Shown here one piece after another: positions 25,639-34,989 of a stretch of DNA of 64,000 bases (position 1 is the first letter of the stretch; each line of letters opens with the position of its first letter). Under the pieces are notes generated by a model that searched no databases, was not told the origin of the DNA, and was given only the letters and a program-made list of their open reading frames with translations. Position numbers and translations under genes: made by a program. Source of the DNA: an uncultured Shewanella sp. (GTDB lineage Bacteria; Pseudomonadota; Gammaproteobacteria; Enterobacterales; Shewanellaceae); contig NZ_CANMUW010000005.1 in the NCBI RefSeq assembly GCF_947501225.1, positions 62,001-126,000 of the forward strand, read 5' to 3'.

Positions 25639-25902
25639 CTAAGCAATGCGAGTTCGTGAGTATCTTGACCATGACTCGCAGAACTCCCATCCCCTCTCCC
25701 GGCATACAAAGCCTACCTGATAGCGGCTGTAACTTATCTTCTGCTCTGCAAATGAATACCAATCTTGACTGGAATGAGTTTGATTGGAGTGAGTGTGGAT
25801 CGAATCGAGCAAATTTGAATCGATATACGAGGTCGGTGTCGCGAGTATCAATGCGGCGCAAAGAGGGAACAGATGTAAAGCAGGTCTTCTTTTTCGCGGC
25901 AT
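25639..25902 (-). CDS. possible small exported protein of unknown function
   Basis: An 87-residue frame that I do not recognise. It is listed because its ATG is preceded by TAGGAGTGGTAG, a good Shine-Dalgarno at proper distance, and its first 25 residues (KRRPALHLFPLCAALILATP) look like a positively charged, hydrophobic export signal. The rest is polar and aromatic with two Cys. It lies alone in a 610-base gap between the response regulator and the efflux operon, antisense to nothing. It may be a chance frame. Confidence 0.25.
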   Translation of the reverse strand: MPRKRRPALHLFPLCAALILATPTSYIDSNLLDSIHTHSNQTHSSQDWYSFAEQKISYSRYQVGFVCRERGWEFCESWSRYSRTRIA

Positions 25903-26103
25903 CTACCACTCCTATAGTTGGGTAATGAGCTGAGAAATGGCTTGAGTCCTCGAAGCAGTAAGACGCAAAAAAGGAGGAGATGCGATAATACTCAGGTGGA
26001 GGCTTTAGCCAAAATAATTCAGGCCTAATATCACTATAGGGAACCCGGCGCAGTTTAGCAAAACAAAATATAGCTGACTAAGGTTAAACAGCCTTAGAGA
26101 AAG

Positions 26104-26138
26104 GGGCTGTTGACGTAAAGCTTTAACGTTAACAGCCC
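26104..26138 (-). terminator. terminator of the RND efflux operon
   Basis: A 13-base arm GGGCTGTTGACGT pairs with ACGTTAACAGCCC across a 9-base loop (one G-T wobble). On the minus strand CCTTTCTCT follows. It is 20 bases after the outer-membrane factor stop. An alternative stem uses AACAGCC at 26087-26093. Confidence 0.65.
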
Positions 26139-26158
26139 TTAGGATAAAAGCGCGAGCC

Positions 26159-27619
26159 TTACTCCCCCTTAGAGATTCCACCCGTCGGTTCTTGAGGGAA
26201 AACACCGCCGCCCAATGCACGATAGAGGGTGATCATAGATAGAAGCCTGTCCCGCTTAATCTGGCTCATAGCGAGTTCTGCGCTGAACTGATTTCTTTGT
26301 GCATCCATCAGATCAAGTGAACTCGCTACACCGTTTCTGTATCTTAATGTGGCTAAACGGGTGTATTCACTGGAGGCCGATACAAGCTCCTGCTGAGCAT
26401 GAATCGCAAGCTCAGAGCGTCTGAAACTGTTCATTGCATCATTGACTTCAAAATAGGCGTTCAACACCGTATTTCTGTAGGCAAGCAGCGCCTGTTTAGA
26501 CTCCTCCTTCGCAATCTCATATTGAGCAGAGATACTGCCGGCATTGAAGATAGGCGCGGTTATCCCACCGAGCAGAGACCAGGTTACCCCTTCACTGTCA
26601 AGTAAGTTGCCGAGCTCATCAGATTCACGTCCCCAGCTGCCACTGATGGTAAATTTGGGAAAAAACGCCGTCTTGGCAACGCCCACTTCAGCGTTAGCTG
26701 CAATAAGTGCCAGCTCGGCGGCTTTCACGTCCGGGCGCTGAGACAACATTTGTGAGGGTACCCCGACATTGAACTGTTCAGGAAAAAGTGGCGCCCCCGC
26801 CCTCAACTCGTCTTCATTGTGCAAGCGCAACGGGTAATCGTACTCTCCCAGCAAAATTTTGAGTTGGTTCTGCTTCTCACTGCGCTGGAAATCCAGAGCG
26901 GGGAGTGTCACTTTGGCATTCTGATACTCGACTTCTGCCTGCCTGACCTCCAGACCGGAGATCACCCCGTTCTGTTTACGCAGACGGGCAATATCAAGCT
27001 CTTTCTTACGCAGCGCCACTGTGTTGGTGGAGATCTTATATCTCTGTTCGATATCCAGCCATTCATAGTAACGGCTGGCGACATCACTGATCAGGCTGAC
27101 GGTGGCCAGATTCAGTGACTCCTGAGCAGACATAAACTTGGCATACTCGGCTTCACTGCGCCTGCGATTTGCCCCCCAAATATCCAGCTCCCAGGATACG
27201 ACACCAGAGAGACTAAATTCATCTTCACTCTCTGGGTCGGTGCTTGTCAGGCCGCTATCGAGAGAGCGCTCCCCGTTGGCGTCCAGGCCGACTTTAGGGT
27301 AGAGAGCCGCATCGGTGACCGTGACCCTCTGCCTTGCTGCTATAAGGCGAGAACGTACTGCCTCAAGATCCAGGTTCTGCGCCAGGGCATGGCTGATAAG
27401 AGATTGAAGATTAGGGTCAAGATAGAACTCACGCCATTGTGTCTGACCAATATTGCTCCCCTTCTCCTGTAGCAGTTCATCATGATACTGCTGAGGCAGC
27501 GACAGTTCAGGTTGCTCATAATCGGGGCCCATGGCACAACCGGCTAAGAACATCGAAGCTGCAAGCGTAGTTATCATGCCGGTACGCTTAAGACTCATTT
27601 TTATCATACTGTACTCCAT
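26159..27619 (-). CDS. RND efflux outer-membrane factor lipoprotein (OprM/NodT-like)
   Basis: A 486-residue TolC-family channel. The lipobox FLAGC (SMFLAGCAMGPDYEQP) marks a lipoprotein, as in OprM. Two outer-membrane efflux repeats are seen, each with a long helical hairpin: the first near LQSLISHALAQNLDLEAVRS, the second near MLSQRPDVKAAELALIAANA. Sequences such as GVAKTAFFPKFTISGSWG are typical. Its ATG overlaps the pump stop by one base (TGATG), and GGGAGG precedes it. It completes a tripartite pump with the two upstream genes. Confidence 0.92.
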   Translation of the reverse strand: MEYSMIKMSLKRTGMITTLAASMFLAGCAMGPDYEQPELSLPQQYHDELLQEKGSNIGQTQWREFYLDPNLQSLISHALAQNLDLEAVRSRLIAARQRVTVTDAALYPKVGLDANGERSLDSGLTSTDPESEDEFSLSGVVSWELDIWGANRRRSEAEYAKFMSAQESLNLATVSLISDVASRYYEWLDIEQRYKISTNTVALRKKELDIARLRKQNGVISGLEVRQAEVEYQNAKVTLPALDFQRSEKQNQLKILLGEYDYPLRLHNEDELRAGAPLFPEQFNVGVPSQMLSQRPDVKAAELALIAANAEVGVAKTAFFPKFTISGSWGRESDELGNLLDSEGVTWSLLGGITAPIFNAGSISAQYEIAKEESKQALLAYRNTVLNAYFEVNDAMNSFRRSELAIHAQQELVSASSEYTRLATLRYRNGVASSLDLMDAQRNQFSAELAMSQIKRDRLLSMITLYRALGGGVFPQEPTGGISKGE

Positions 27620-30600
27620 CAGACTGCCCCTCCCTGTTCACAGCCCGAAGCGCTAGCCTCTTTTTGCAGCGTCTCCTTAGATGGGGTGCGCGGCGAGGCT
27701 TTCTTCGCCCTGGATGAAAACCACCCTGCCGTTGTGACGAAAAAGAGAGGTACCATGATTATCCCGATGGTTGTGGCGAAGATCATGCCACATAAAATAG
27801 GAATAGAGATCGATTGACGACTTACTGCGCCTGGACCGACAGATAGTACCAGAGGTAACACACCTAAGATGAAGGCCATAGAGGTCATAAGGATTGGCCT
27901 GAAGCGCAAATTAGCTGCTTCGATCGCTGCCTCTACACGACTCTTGCCCTGTTTGTGCAGCTGATTGGCAAACTCAACGATCAAGATTGAGTTCTTTGCC
28001 GCCATGCCGATGAGTGAGATAAAGGCGACCTGGAAGAATAGATTACTCTGCATACCACTGACTAATGTACCCAGAGCCGCACCTAACATGGCGATAGGCG
28101 CGATGAGCAGCACGGCGATGGGTATAGTCCAACTCTCATACAGAGCACACAGGAACAGGAAGACAAACACCATGGCCAGTGTTACGGCAATGCCTGTCTG
28201 GTTAGCCGATTGAACCTCCTGATAGGTGATGCCGGTCCACTCATAGCGAAACTCATTGGGTAACATAGGTGTCGCAACCCGGTTGATGGCTCGGATCACA
28301 TCCCCCGAAGCGTAACCCGGAGCCGGTGAGGCATTGATAGATGCACTGGTAAACAGGTTATAGTGTGTTACAGCTGCCGGCCCCACAGAGTAGTCGTATT
28401 CGGCTAACACACCGATTGGCACCATGGCCCCACTGGCCGAACGCACATAGTAATCTTTTATCTGATCCGGGAACTGCCGGTATTTATCTTCGGCCTGAAC
28501 CTTAACACGGTAAACACGCCCGAACAGATTAAAGTCGTTAACCGTCGATGAGTCGGTGAAGGTTTTTATGGTGCTGTAGATATCGGAAACGTTAACACCG
28601 ATAGCCATCGCCTTAGCCTCATCGACACTGAGATGAAGCTGAGGAATGGCGCTCTGTAATGATAAACCTGCTGTCGCTATCTCCGGCTGAAGCTTCAAAG
28701 CTTCAACCAGCTCATCTGCCGTTTCCATCAGCCCTTTGAAGTTAGTCCCTGATGTGTCCTGCAGCTCCATCTCCACCCCGGAGCCATTACCTAACCCGGG
28801 TACGGCAGACGGCAGATAGACACTGAACTCCGCCTCTAAGATGTCGTGCAGTGAGGCTTTAATCTCCTTCATCACCTGCTGCACGGTCGCGTTATCATCG
28901 GCACGCTCAGCCCAGGGTTTCAGTATGATCTCAAACATACCATTGGCCTGATTAGACCCTGAACGTCGGTTCTCTCCCGCGAGTGTGAAGGAGTATTCGA
29001 CCGCTGGGTGACTCAGTACTTTAGCCTCGGCTTTCTTTAACACCTCCTGAGAACGGTTTACCGTTGCGCCGTCAGGAAGAGACATATCGATAAAGAAGCG
29101 CCCCTGATCTTCATCTGGCATAAAGCTCGATGGTAAGCCAGACATGATCACATAAACTCCACCAACCATTACAGCAAATAGCAGGTAACTCCGTCTTGCA
29201 TGCTTGTTGGTCAGAGTAACCAGCGCCACATATCTGCGAGTACCGCTATCGAGCTTATCGTTCATCCACTTGAAAAATCCCTTTGTCGGCTGATCGCCGG
29301 GTCTTAACAAGAGAGCACAGAGCGCCGGTGACAATGTCAGGGCCACCACGGTTGAGATGAGAACGGCGACGGTGATCGCCACCGCAAATTCACGATACAT
29401 GATACCGGTAATGCCGGAAAGAAAAGAGACTGGAACAAATACGGCTGCCAGCACCAGGCTGGTGGCCACCAGAGCCCCCGATAACTCCTTCATCGCCACC
29501 TTGGTTGCCTGTGACGGAGACAGGCCTTTTTCATGCATCAAACGCTCGACATTTTCCACCACCACGATGGCATCGTCTACTACGATTCCGATAGCCAGTA
29601 CAAGGGCAAGCAGACTAACCGTGTTGATAGTAAAGCCAAAGGCGAGCATGGCGGCTAATGTCCCAACGAGAGAAACAGGAACAGCGATGGCTGGGATTAG
29701 CGTGGCTCGCATATTCTGCAGGAAGAGGTAAACCACCAGGATAACCAAAACCAAAGCCTCTACGAGGGTCTTGACGACCTCATCGATGGAATTTTCAATA
29801 AAGATCGAAGCATCGAAGAAGACCTGCCACTGCATTCCTTGTGGAAACTTTTTCGCCAGTGCCGCCATCTCCTGTTTTACTTTCCTGGTAACCTCAAGAG
29901 CATTGGCTCCGGGAAGCAGGTATACCTGCAAAATGGTGGCGTTAGCACCGTTGAGCTGAGATTGTAGCGTGTAGGCAGAGGAACCCAACTCGATCCTGGC
30001 GATATCACGAAGCCGGATAAGCGAGCCATCTGTGTTGGCACGTACAATGATCTCTTTAAATTGTGGCACACTGCTCATACGACCGGCAGCCGTAATTGGC
30101 AACGTCATGCTCAGCGAGTCGGTGTTGGGCTGAGAACCGATAGAACCGGCCGGAGACTCTTTATTTTGGGCCTTGATAGCGCCGATAACATCACTGGTGG
30201 TCAGGCCGTATCCTGCCATCATGTCCGGCTTGAGCCAAACACGCATGGAGTAGCTGCGCGAACCTGTGTTACGTACCCGTCCGACACCAGGAATTCGTTT
30301 GAGCGCCGATTGGATATTGATGGTAGCGTAGTTACTGAGATAGATCTCATCATAACGTTCATCACCGGATGTCAGAGCCAGTTTGAGTAGCTCAACCGAA
30401 GCCTCCTTAGATACGGAGACCCCCTCAGTTTGCACATCGATAGGTAAGCTCCCTGTTGCCTGCTGGGTCGAGTTCTGTACATCGACAGCAGCCAGATCGG
30501 GGTTGGTACCGACATCGAAGGTTATTGTCACATTAGCACTGCCGGAGTTGGTACTCTTTGAGCTCATATAGATCATGTTAGGCACACCGTTGAGCTCCTG

Positions 30601-30798
30601 CTCAAGAGGTGTTGCCACAGACTCGGCCGCCGTGGTGGAGGTCGCGCCCGGATAAGATGCCGAAACCTTAACTTGAGGTGGCGTTATGTAAGGGTATTGA
30701 TCTATAGGCAACTGGAACATGGCGATCACGCCAAGCAGCACGATGACGATGGAGATCACGCTGGCAAAAACCGGTCGGTTTACAAAGTACTGAGCCAT
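27619..30798 (-). CDS. HAE1-type RND multidrug efflux pump
   Basis: A 1059-residue AcrB/MexB-type inner-membrane pump. The N-terminus MAQYFVNRPVFASVISIVIV and porter segment PPQVKVSASYPGA are typical. The proton relay in helix 4 is intact: GIVVDDAIVVVENVE with Asp408 and Asp409 (AcrB Asp407/408). Helix-6 ALVATSLVLAAVFVPVSFL and the second-half FISLIGMAAKNSILIVEFAN with the conserved Lys are present. It uses the proton gradient to expel drugs, detergents or dyes. It is translationally coupled to both neighbours by one-base overlaps (TAATG and TGATG). No local regulator gene is adjacent. Confidence 0.95.
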   Translation of the reverse strand: MAQYFVNRPVFASVISIVIVLLGVIAMFQLPIDQYPYITPPQVKVSASYPGATSTTAAESVATPLEQELNGVPNMIYMSSKSTNSGSANVTITFDVGTNPDLAAVDVQNSTQQATGSLPIDVQTEGVSVSKEASVELLKLALTSGDERYDEIYLSNYATINIQSALKRIPGVGRVRNTGSRSYSMRVWLKPDMMAGYGLTTSDVIGAIKAQNKESPAGSIGSQPNTDSLSMTLPITAAGRMSSVPQFKEIIVRANTDGSLIRLRDIARIELGSSAYTLQSQLNGANATILQVYLLPGANALEVTRKVKQEMAALAKKFPQGMQWQVFFDASIFIENSIDEVVKTLVEALVLVILVVYLFLQNMRATLIPAIAVPVSLVGTLAAMLAFGFTINTVSLLALVLAIGIVVDDAIVVVENVERLMHEKGLSPSQATKVAMKELSGALVATSLVLAAVFVPVSFLSGITGIMYREFAVAITVAVLISTVVALTLSPALCALLLRPGDQPTKGFFKWMNDKLDSGTRRYVALVTLTNKHARRSYLLFAVMVGGVYVIMSGLPSSFMPDEDQGRFFIDMSLPDGATVNRSQEVLKKAEAKVLSHPAVEYSFTLAGENRRSGSNQANGMFEIILKPWAERADDNATVQQVMKEIKASLHDILEAEFSVYLPSAVPGLGNGSGVEMELQDTSGTNFKGLMETADELVEALKLQPEIATAGLSLQSAIPQLHLSVDEAKAMAIGVNVSDIYSTIKTFTDSSTVNDFNLFGRVYRVKVQAEDKYRQFPDQIKDYYVRSASGAMVPIGVLAEYDYSVGPAAVTHYNLFTSASINASPAPGYASGDVIRAINRVATPMLPNEFRYEWTGITYQEVQSANQTGIAVTLAMVFVFLFLCALYESWTIPIAVLLIAPIAMLGAALGTLVSGMQSNLFFQVAFISLIGMAAKNSILIVEFANQLHKQGKSRVEAAIEAANLRFRPILMTSMAFILGVLPLVLSVGPGAVSRQSISIPILCGMIFATTIGIIMVPLFFVTTAGWFSSRAKKASPRTPSKETLQKEASASGCEQGGAV

Positions 30799-32105
30799 TA
30801 CTGCTGCTCCTGTAGCTGCTCTAACTCTTGTTGCTTAAGTGCCTGCTCTTTCTCCTTCGAGTCCTCCTGTTTCAGATACTGAGCTGCCGTCAGTGGCTCC
30901 GCCAACTGGCCGTGTCTGACCCTATGCATGCCTTCAACTATGACTAGCTCACCCGGCTTCAAACCACTCTTGACCACAACACCCATTGGCCCCTGATGAT
31001 CGATAACGATGAAACGTCTCTCTACCATGTTGTCGGGCAAAACAACCATCACATAGACGCCGCCCTGCTCCACCTGCGTTGCCTTTTGCGGGATCACGAT
31101 GGCATTGTTGACTTCGTTGAGCTTGATGCGCACATTGGTATATTGGCCCGGCAGCAACTCTTTGTCCGGGTTAGGCAGTTCGGCCCGTACCTGAAAGGTA
31201 CCTGTCTCGGGATTCACCGACGGGTCTGTAAAGCGTACATCACCTAAATAACGATACTCGCTGTTATCGGGCAGCGTGATGGTAACAAAGCCCTCAACCG
31301 CCTTGCCCTCAGACTCTGCCTCCTTCTTCTCGGAGTAACTCGTCATGCGGCGACGTGCATTGAGGTAATCCAGCGCCGACATATTAAACGTCACATATAT
31401 TGGATCGACCTGCTTAACACGCGTCAGCAGTGATTGGCCATTACTGCCAACCAGCGCGCCGATATCGACCTCTGAACGACTGACCAGGCCACTGATAGGA
31501 GAGCGAATCGAGGTGTAGCTAAGCTCGAGTTGTGCCTCCTCAAGCTCAGCTTTACTCGCCGCTAAACTGGATTTGGCCTGAGACAGAACAGATAACGCAT
31601 TATCAAAATCGAGTTGACTGGCGGCATCTTGCTCGTAGAGTGGCTTCAGGCGCTCCACATCGCGCTGGGCCTTCTCCAATACAGACCTCTGCGACTCGAC
31701 ATTGGCCTTGAGACGATTAACGACGGCGACGTAGGGTTTGTTATCTATCTGATACAGCACCGATCCCTCTTTAACGCCACTTCCTTCAACGAAGCTCTTC
31801 TGTTCTACGAAGCCATTCACCCTGGCTCTTACCTCTACGTCAAGTGAGGCCTTAGTGATACCTATATAGTTACCGTACAGAGGCACGGTGGCAGTTGTGA
31901 CCTGTTCTACCACCACAGACTTAGGAATGATTGTTGGTGCGACCTCTTCACAAGCTGTCAGTGTAAACAGTGAACTCAGCAAGATGGCTCCGATAGCACG
32001 ACATTTTAAAGGTGGGGCAGCCATCTCAACGACAGGTTTGATGCGATTACTCAAAGAGGAGTGAGACATAGTTCCATCCATGTTCAGATTTTGAAGATCG
32101 GCCAT
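30798..32105 (-). CDS. RND efflux membrane-fusion lipoprotein (AcrA-like)
   Basis: A periplasmic adaptor of up to 435 residues. A lipobox LTAC lies at the end of a hydrophobic stretch. The barrel-sandwich and hairpin segment includes VEVRARVNGFVEQKSFVEG and later LSYTSIRSPISGLVSRSEVD, followed by a beta-barrel domain. The C-terminus is a Gln/Glu-rich tail. The longest start (32105) puts 52 residues before the Cys. An ATG at 32024 would give a compact 25-residue lipoprotein signal (MAAPPLKCRAIGAILLSSLF), and another ATG lies at 32069. Shine-Dalgarno signals do not decide between them. It is the first gene of the three-gene pump operon. Confidence 0.92.
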   Translation of the reverse strand: MADLQNLNMDGTMSHSSLSNRIKPVVEMAAPPLKCRAIGAILLSSLFTLTACEEVAPTIIPKSVVVEQVTTATVPLYGNYIGITKASLDVEVRARVNGFVEQKSFVEGSGVKEGSVLYQIDNKPYVAVVNRLKANVESQRSVLEKAQRDVERLKPLYEQDAASQLDFDNALSVLSQAKSSLAASKAELEEAQLELSYTSIRSPISGLVSRSEVDIGALVGSNGQSLLTRVKQVDPIYVTFNMSALDYLNARRRMTSYSEKKEAESEGKAVEGFVTITLPDNSEYRYLGDVRFTDPSVNPETGTFQVRAELPNPDKELLPGQYTNVRIKLNEVNNAIVIPQKATQVEQGGVYVMVVLPDNMVERRFIVIDHQGPMGVVVKSGLKPGELVIVEGMHRVRHGQLAEPLTAAQYLKQEDSKEKEQALKQQELEQLQEQQ

Positions 32106-32283
32106 ATTAAGGACGAATAAATTTATCTATCGCATTGTAAAGGAAACACTCGATGAAAACTGACCTTCTTGAGTCGATGCGACAGAAAGTGTTCACATTG
32201 TAATGAGTTAGTGACTCATACAGCAAGAAAAAGCGAGGATAAGGTTAACAAATTAGAATGTCTGCCAGTACAGAATGTGACAG

Positions 32284-32311
32284 AGGCCGTAAAGTTATAG
32301 TTTTACGGCCT
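32284..32311. terminator. hairpin between the tRNA-modification gene and the efflux operon
   Basis: AGGCCGTAAA (32284-32293) pairs perfectly with TTTACGGCCT (32302-32311). No T-run follows on either strand. It may still end minus-strand transcription from the DTW gene 75 bases away. Confidence 0.45.
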
Positions 32312-32385
32312 GAATAACTCAGTCCGCCCCCTTACTCAAAGCCGAAATCAGGCCATGACAGTATTGAGGACAGTGAAGTTTTAGC

Positions 32386-33129
32386 TCAAAGGAGTGTTCG
32401 TTTGAACGCCTCGGTTAAATCCTTAAGAGGAGTAATATCGGAGGTATTTTTACGACTTCGGCTAAATATCGATGATTCGATGAAAAGTTCAAACCAGGCA
32501 TTGAGAGAATCGGCATTCCCCTTCTCACCCGATGCGCCAAGTGCCAGAGCTGCAACCTCCGCAGTGCCCAGTTGAAAATCTCGGCTCCCCTTTCTCAGTC
32601 CATACTTGGCGGCGCTATCAGGCGTAAATGAAAGCAGAGGCAATGAGTGCAGGTAGGGGCTCTTGCGAAACATCTTGATCGCTTCCCGCCAGCTTCCATC
32701 GAGCATGATAAACAGGGGTTTCTTACCCGCACCTATGGAAGAAGGTGTTATTTCTGAGACAACAGTTTGATTTTCATAGCCGTATTCACCGGGGAAAATA
32801 ACAAAGGGCTGATAGTCCGGGCTTTGAATCAAGTCCAGCATTTTGCGGTTTGCATGTGTTCTTGACCAGATGAAAGCGTGGGTGTCCGGGATTAGGTCGG
32901 CAATCAGACGACCACTATTGCTCGGTTTTAATACCTCATCATCATACATGATGAGTAAAAATGCATTATTGGATGTCAGCTGTTTACGGTATTCACAGGT
33001 GCAATAGGCTTGGGCAAGTAAACAACACTCACAACGAACAAGATTTTTTCCCCTTGCAGCAAAGGGCTTAGTCGATATTGCTTTCCGATACTGGTAAAGC
33101 TTATGTACTGCATGTAGTTGAAAACTCAT
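32386..33129 (-). CDS. tapT: DTW-domain tRNA-uridine aminocarboxypropyltransferase
   Basis: A 247-residue protein of the DTW family, which adds the 3-amino-3-carboxypropyl group from SAM to uridine in tRNA (acp3U). The N-terminal zinc-type cysteines are C-x2-C-x6-C-x-C in RCECCLLAQAYCTCEY. The signature DTW motif appears as the DGSWREA variant in LDGSWREAIKMF. The segment LRKGSRDFQLGTAEVAAL matches the family C-terminal half. I assign the TapT (YfiP) subgroup from length and neighbouring residues; TuaA-type is the alternative. It is monocistronic. Confidence 0.78.
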   Translation of the reverse strand: MSFQLHAVHKLYQYRKAISTKPFAARGKNLVRCECCLLAQAYCTCEYRKQLTSNNAFLLIMYDDEVLKPSNSGRLIADLIPDTHAFIWSRTHANRKMLDLIQSPDYQPFVIFPGEYGYENQTVVSEITPSSIGAGKKPLFIMLDGSWREAIKMFRKSPYLHSLPLLSFTPDSAAKYGLRKGSRDFQLGTAEVAALALGASGEKGNADSLNAWFELFIESSIFSRSRKNTSDITPLKDLTEAFKRTLL

Positions 33130-33672
33130 AGTTCAAATAGTTACCGTTGAATAAATTTGATAGCACAACCCCTAACCGAAACATGGCTTGATCTGCGCTA
33201 AGCCTCAACTTATGGTTAACACCACATAGTGCCAATAGCGCCCCAATCAGCCCAATATCAGAGTAACGTTAAGTATAACAGTTACCGTCAAGCGGCTGGG
33301 CATACTACTCGCAACAGATAGTTGCCACAAGAGCTAAATGTTGCTGCCACTTAGATTCCCTGAAGTTTGCAAGCTTTGGTCTTCATTGCAGCACCAATTC
33401 GACCTAGAGTGCCCGGCCAATCCACCCTACAGTGATAAATCGCTAAATTTTAAATATTCACCATAAATAGGTGTTATAGACTCGATATTACTGTAACACC
33501 AGCCATACAAAGTGTAAGCAACAGTTTACGGCGTTTACACCTTAGAAAAACTTATCAAAAATGGTAAAATAAATGCCTGAAATTTAGGACGGTAATGGAT
33601 TGTAATTGTCCTAATACTCAGTATGATGCGCCATCCTCATTAAAGTTGTATTTATGTAGTTTTGGAGCAAAA
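33130..33672. other. 543-base intergenic region before the EmrD-like gene
   Basis: No gene seen. The left 300 bases show nothing. The right part is AT-rich with two inverted repeats, at 33470-33500 and 33512-33540. Confidence 0.45.
33470..33540. promoter_or_regulatory. two nested inverted repeats, possible operator for the EmrD-like gene
   Basis: GGTGTTA (33470-33476) mirrors TAACACC (33494-33500), and GTGTAA (33512-33517) mirrors TTACAC (33535-33540). The related half-sites suggest a repressor region. There is no direct evidence of function. Confidence 0.35.
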
Positions 33673-34899
33673 ATGAACGGCCCTGCGATTGAGTCAAACC
33701 CACATCATAACAACCCGGGTTTCTCCTCTCTTATCTTTTTGATTGTGATGATGGTCGCCTGCGGCCAGATGGCACAGACTATCTTCGTGCCCGCCCTTCC
33801 GGCCATCGCAGATAGTTTCTCCGTATCAGCCGGGCAGCTACAGGCGATCATGGCCTGTTATCTTCTATCTTATGGCTTGCTACAATTTGCTTATGGTCCG
33901 GCATCTGACAGGTTAGGCCGTAAGCCCATGCTGGTCCTTGGGCTTTCACTGTTCGTGATAGGTGCAATACTGGCAAGTCTTGCCTCCAGCTATAGTGAAC
34001 TTATTATAGCCACCCTGTTACAGGGTATAGGTACAGCCAGTGCCGGGGCACTAAGCAGAAGCATACCCAGAGACCACTATTTCGGTGAACCTTTGGTTTC
34101 CCTCAACAGCTATATCTCGATGGCAGTGGTATTTTCTCCCCTCATCGCACCATTTGCCGGGAGCTTAATGACTCAATATTTTGGCTGGCAGTCTGTATAC
34201 ACGCTGCTTGCAGCCTTTGGCGCACTTGTGTTGCTTCTCGTTATCTTCAGATTTAAGGAGTCACTGCCAGCAGAGAAACGTAAACCTGGCTCTGTCATGC
34301 ACTCCTATCGATTTGTACTATCCCATAGAAAGTTTAAGAGTTATCTTCTTTGCCTTGTTGCAACCTTTTCAGGGATTGCCGCATTCGAGGCTGTTGCAGG
34401 AGTGCTATACGGTCAGGTTTTAGCACTGTCCCCCTTCTGGGTGAGTGTATATTTTGTCGCTCCGATCCCCGGCTATCTGGCCGGTGCTTATTACGCTGCG
34501 AGACTGAAAGATAACAATAAGAGTACCTACAAAAGTGTCGCACTACTTGGAGCAGGCGCCTTGTTTCTGCTGATCCCGGGCCTCTCAAATCTGGTTATAG
34601 GCTGGAGTCTGCTGGTGGGCTCCGTGCTATTTTTTACCGGTGCCGGTATCTTGTTTCCCGTTTTAACCTCGGCCGCCTTAGAGCCTTTCCCTCGCCATGC
34701 AGGGGTTGCAGGGGCACTACTGGGTGGACTACAAAACTTCGGGGCTGGTGTGGCGGCACTGCTTATGTCTCTGATGCCTATGCATGGTCAGCTCAGCTTA
34801 GGCGCTTTGTGCGCCCTGATGGTTATTTTGGTGATACTGGCACTCAATTACGCCCGGTCGGGAACTGATCTCGATAATAGTGATGTGGCAGTGCTGTAA
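33673..34899 (+). CDS. emrD: EmrD-like multidrug MFS transporter
   Basis: A 408-residue, 12-helix major facilitator of the drug:proton antiporter type. The N-terminal VACGQMAQTIFVPALPAIAD closely follows EmrD. The MFS motif A appears between helices 2 and 3 as YGPASDRLGRKPMLVLG, and helix 5 has the antiporter-type LLQGIGTASAGALSR segment. It should export hydrophobic compounds or detergents. The frame opens at an ATG at 33595, but GGAG six bases before the ATG at 33673 gives a start just before the first helix, as in EmrD. The upstream ATG also has an AGGA and cannot be excluded. Confidence 0.85.
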   Translation: MNGPAIESNPHHNNPGFSSLIFLIVMMVACGQMAQTIFVPALPAIADSFSVSAGQLQAIMACYLLSYGLLQFAYGPASDRLGRKPMLVLGLSLFVIGAILASLASSYSELIIATLLQGIGTASAGALSRSIPRDHYFGEPLVSLNSYISMAVVFSPLIAPFAGSLMTQYFGWQSVYTLLAAFGALVLLLVIFRFKESLPAEKRKPGSVMHSYRFVLSHRKFKSYLLCLVATFSGIAAFEAVAGVLYGQVLALSPFWVSVYFVAPIPGYLAGAYYAARLKDNNKSTYKSVALLGAGALFLLIPGLSNLVIGWSLLVGSVLFFTGAGILFPVLTSAALEPFPRHAGVAGALLGGLQNFGAGVAALLMSLMPMHGQLSLGALCALMVILVILALNYARSGTDLDNSDVAVL

Positions 34900-34950
34900 T
34901 AAGATTCGAGGATTTGAGGTTAGAGGAGCTGGCTGAAAATCAGGAAATAG

Positions 34951-34973
34951 GCCAGTTGGAAATCCCAACTGGC
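34951..34973. terminator. terminator between convergent emrD-like and pssA genes
   Basis: GCCAGTTGG-aaatc-CCAACTGGC is a perfect 9-base stem, placed 52 bases after one stop and 17 after the other. Downstream T-richness is modest on the minus strand. Confidence 0.55.
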
Positions 34974-34989
34974 ACATAAGCCCCGAGAC

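Noticed and set aside
25656..25925. 89-residue plus-strand frame
   Set aside because: No ribosome-binding site or recognisable domain; the opposite-strand frame looks better.
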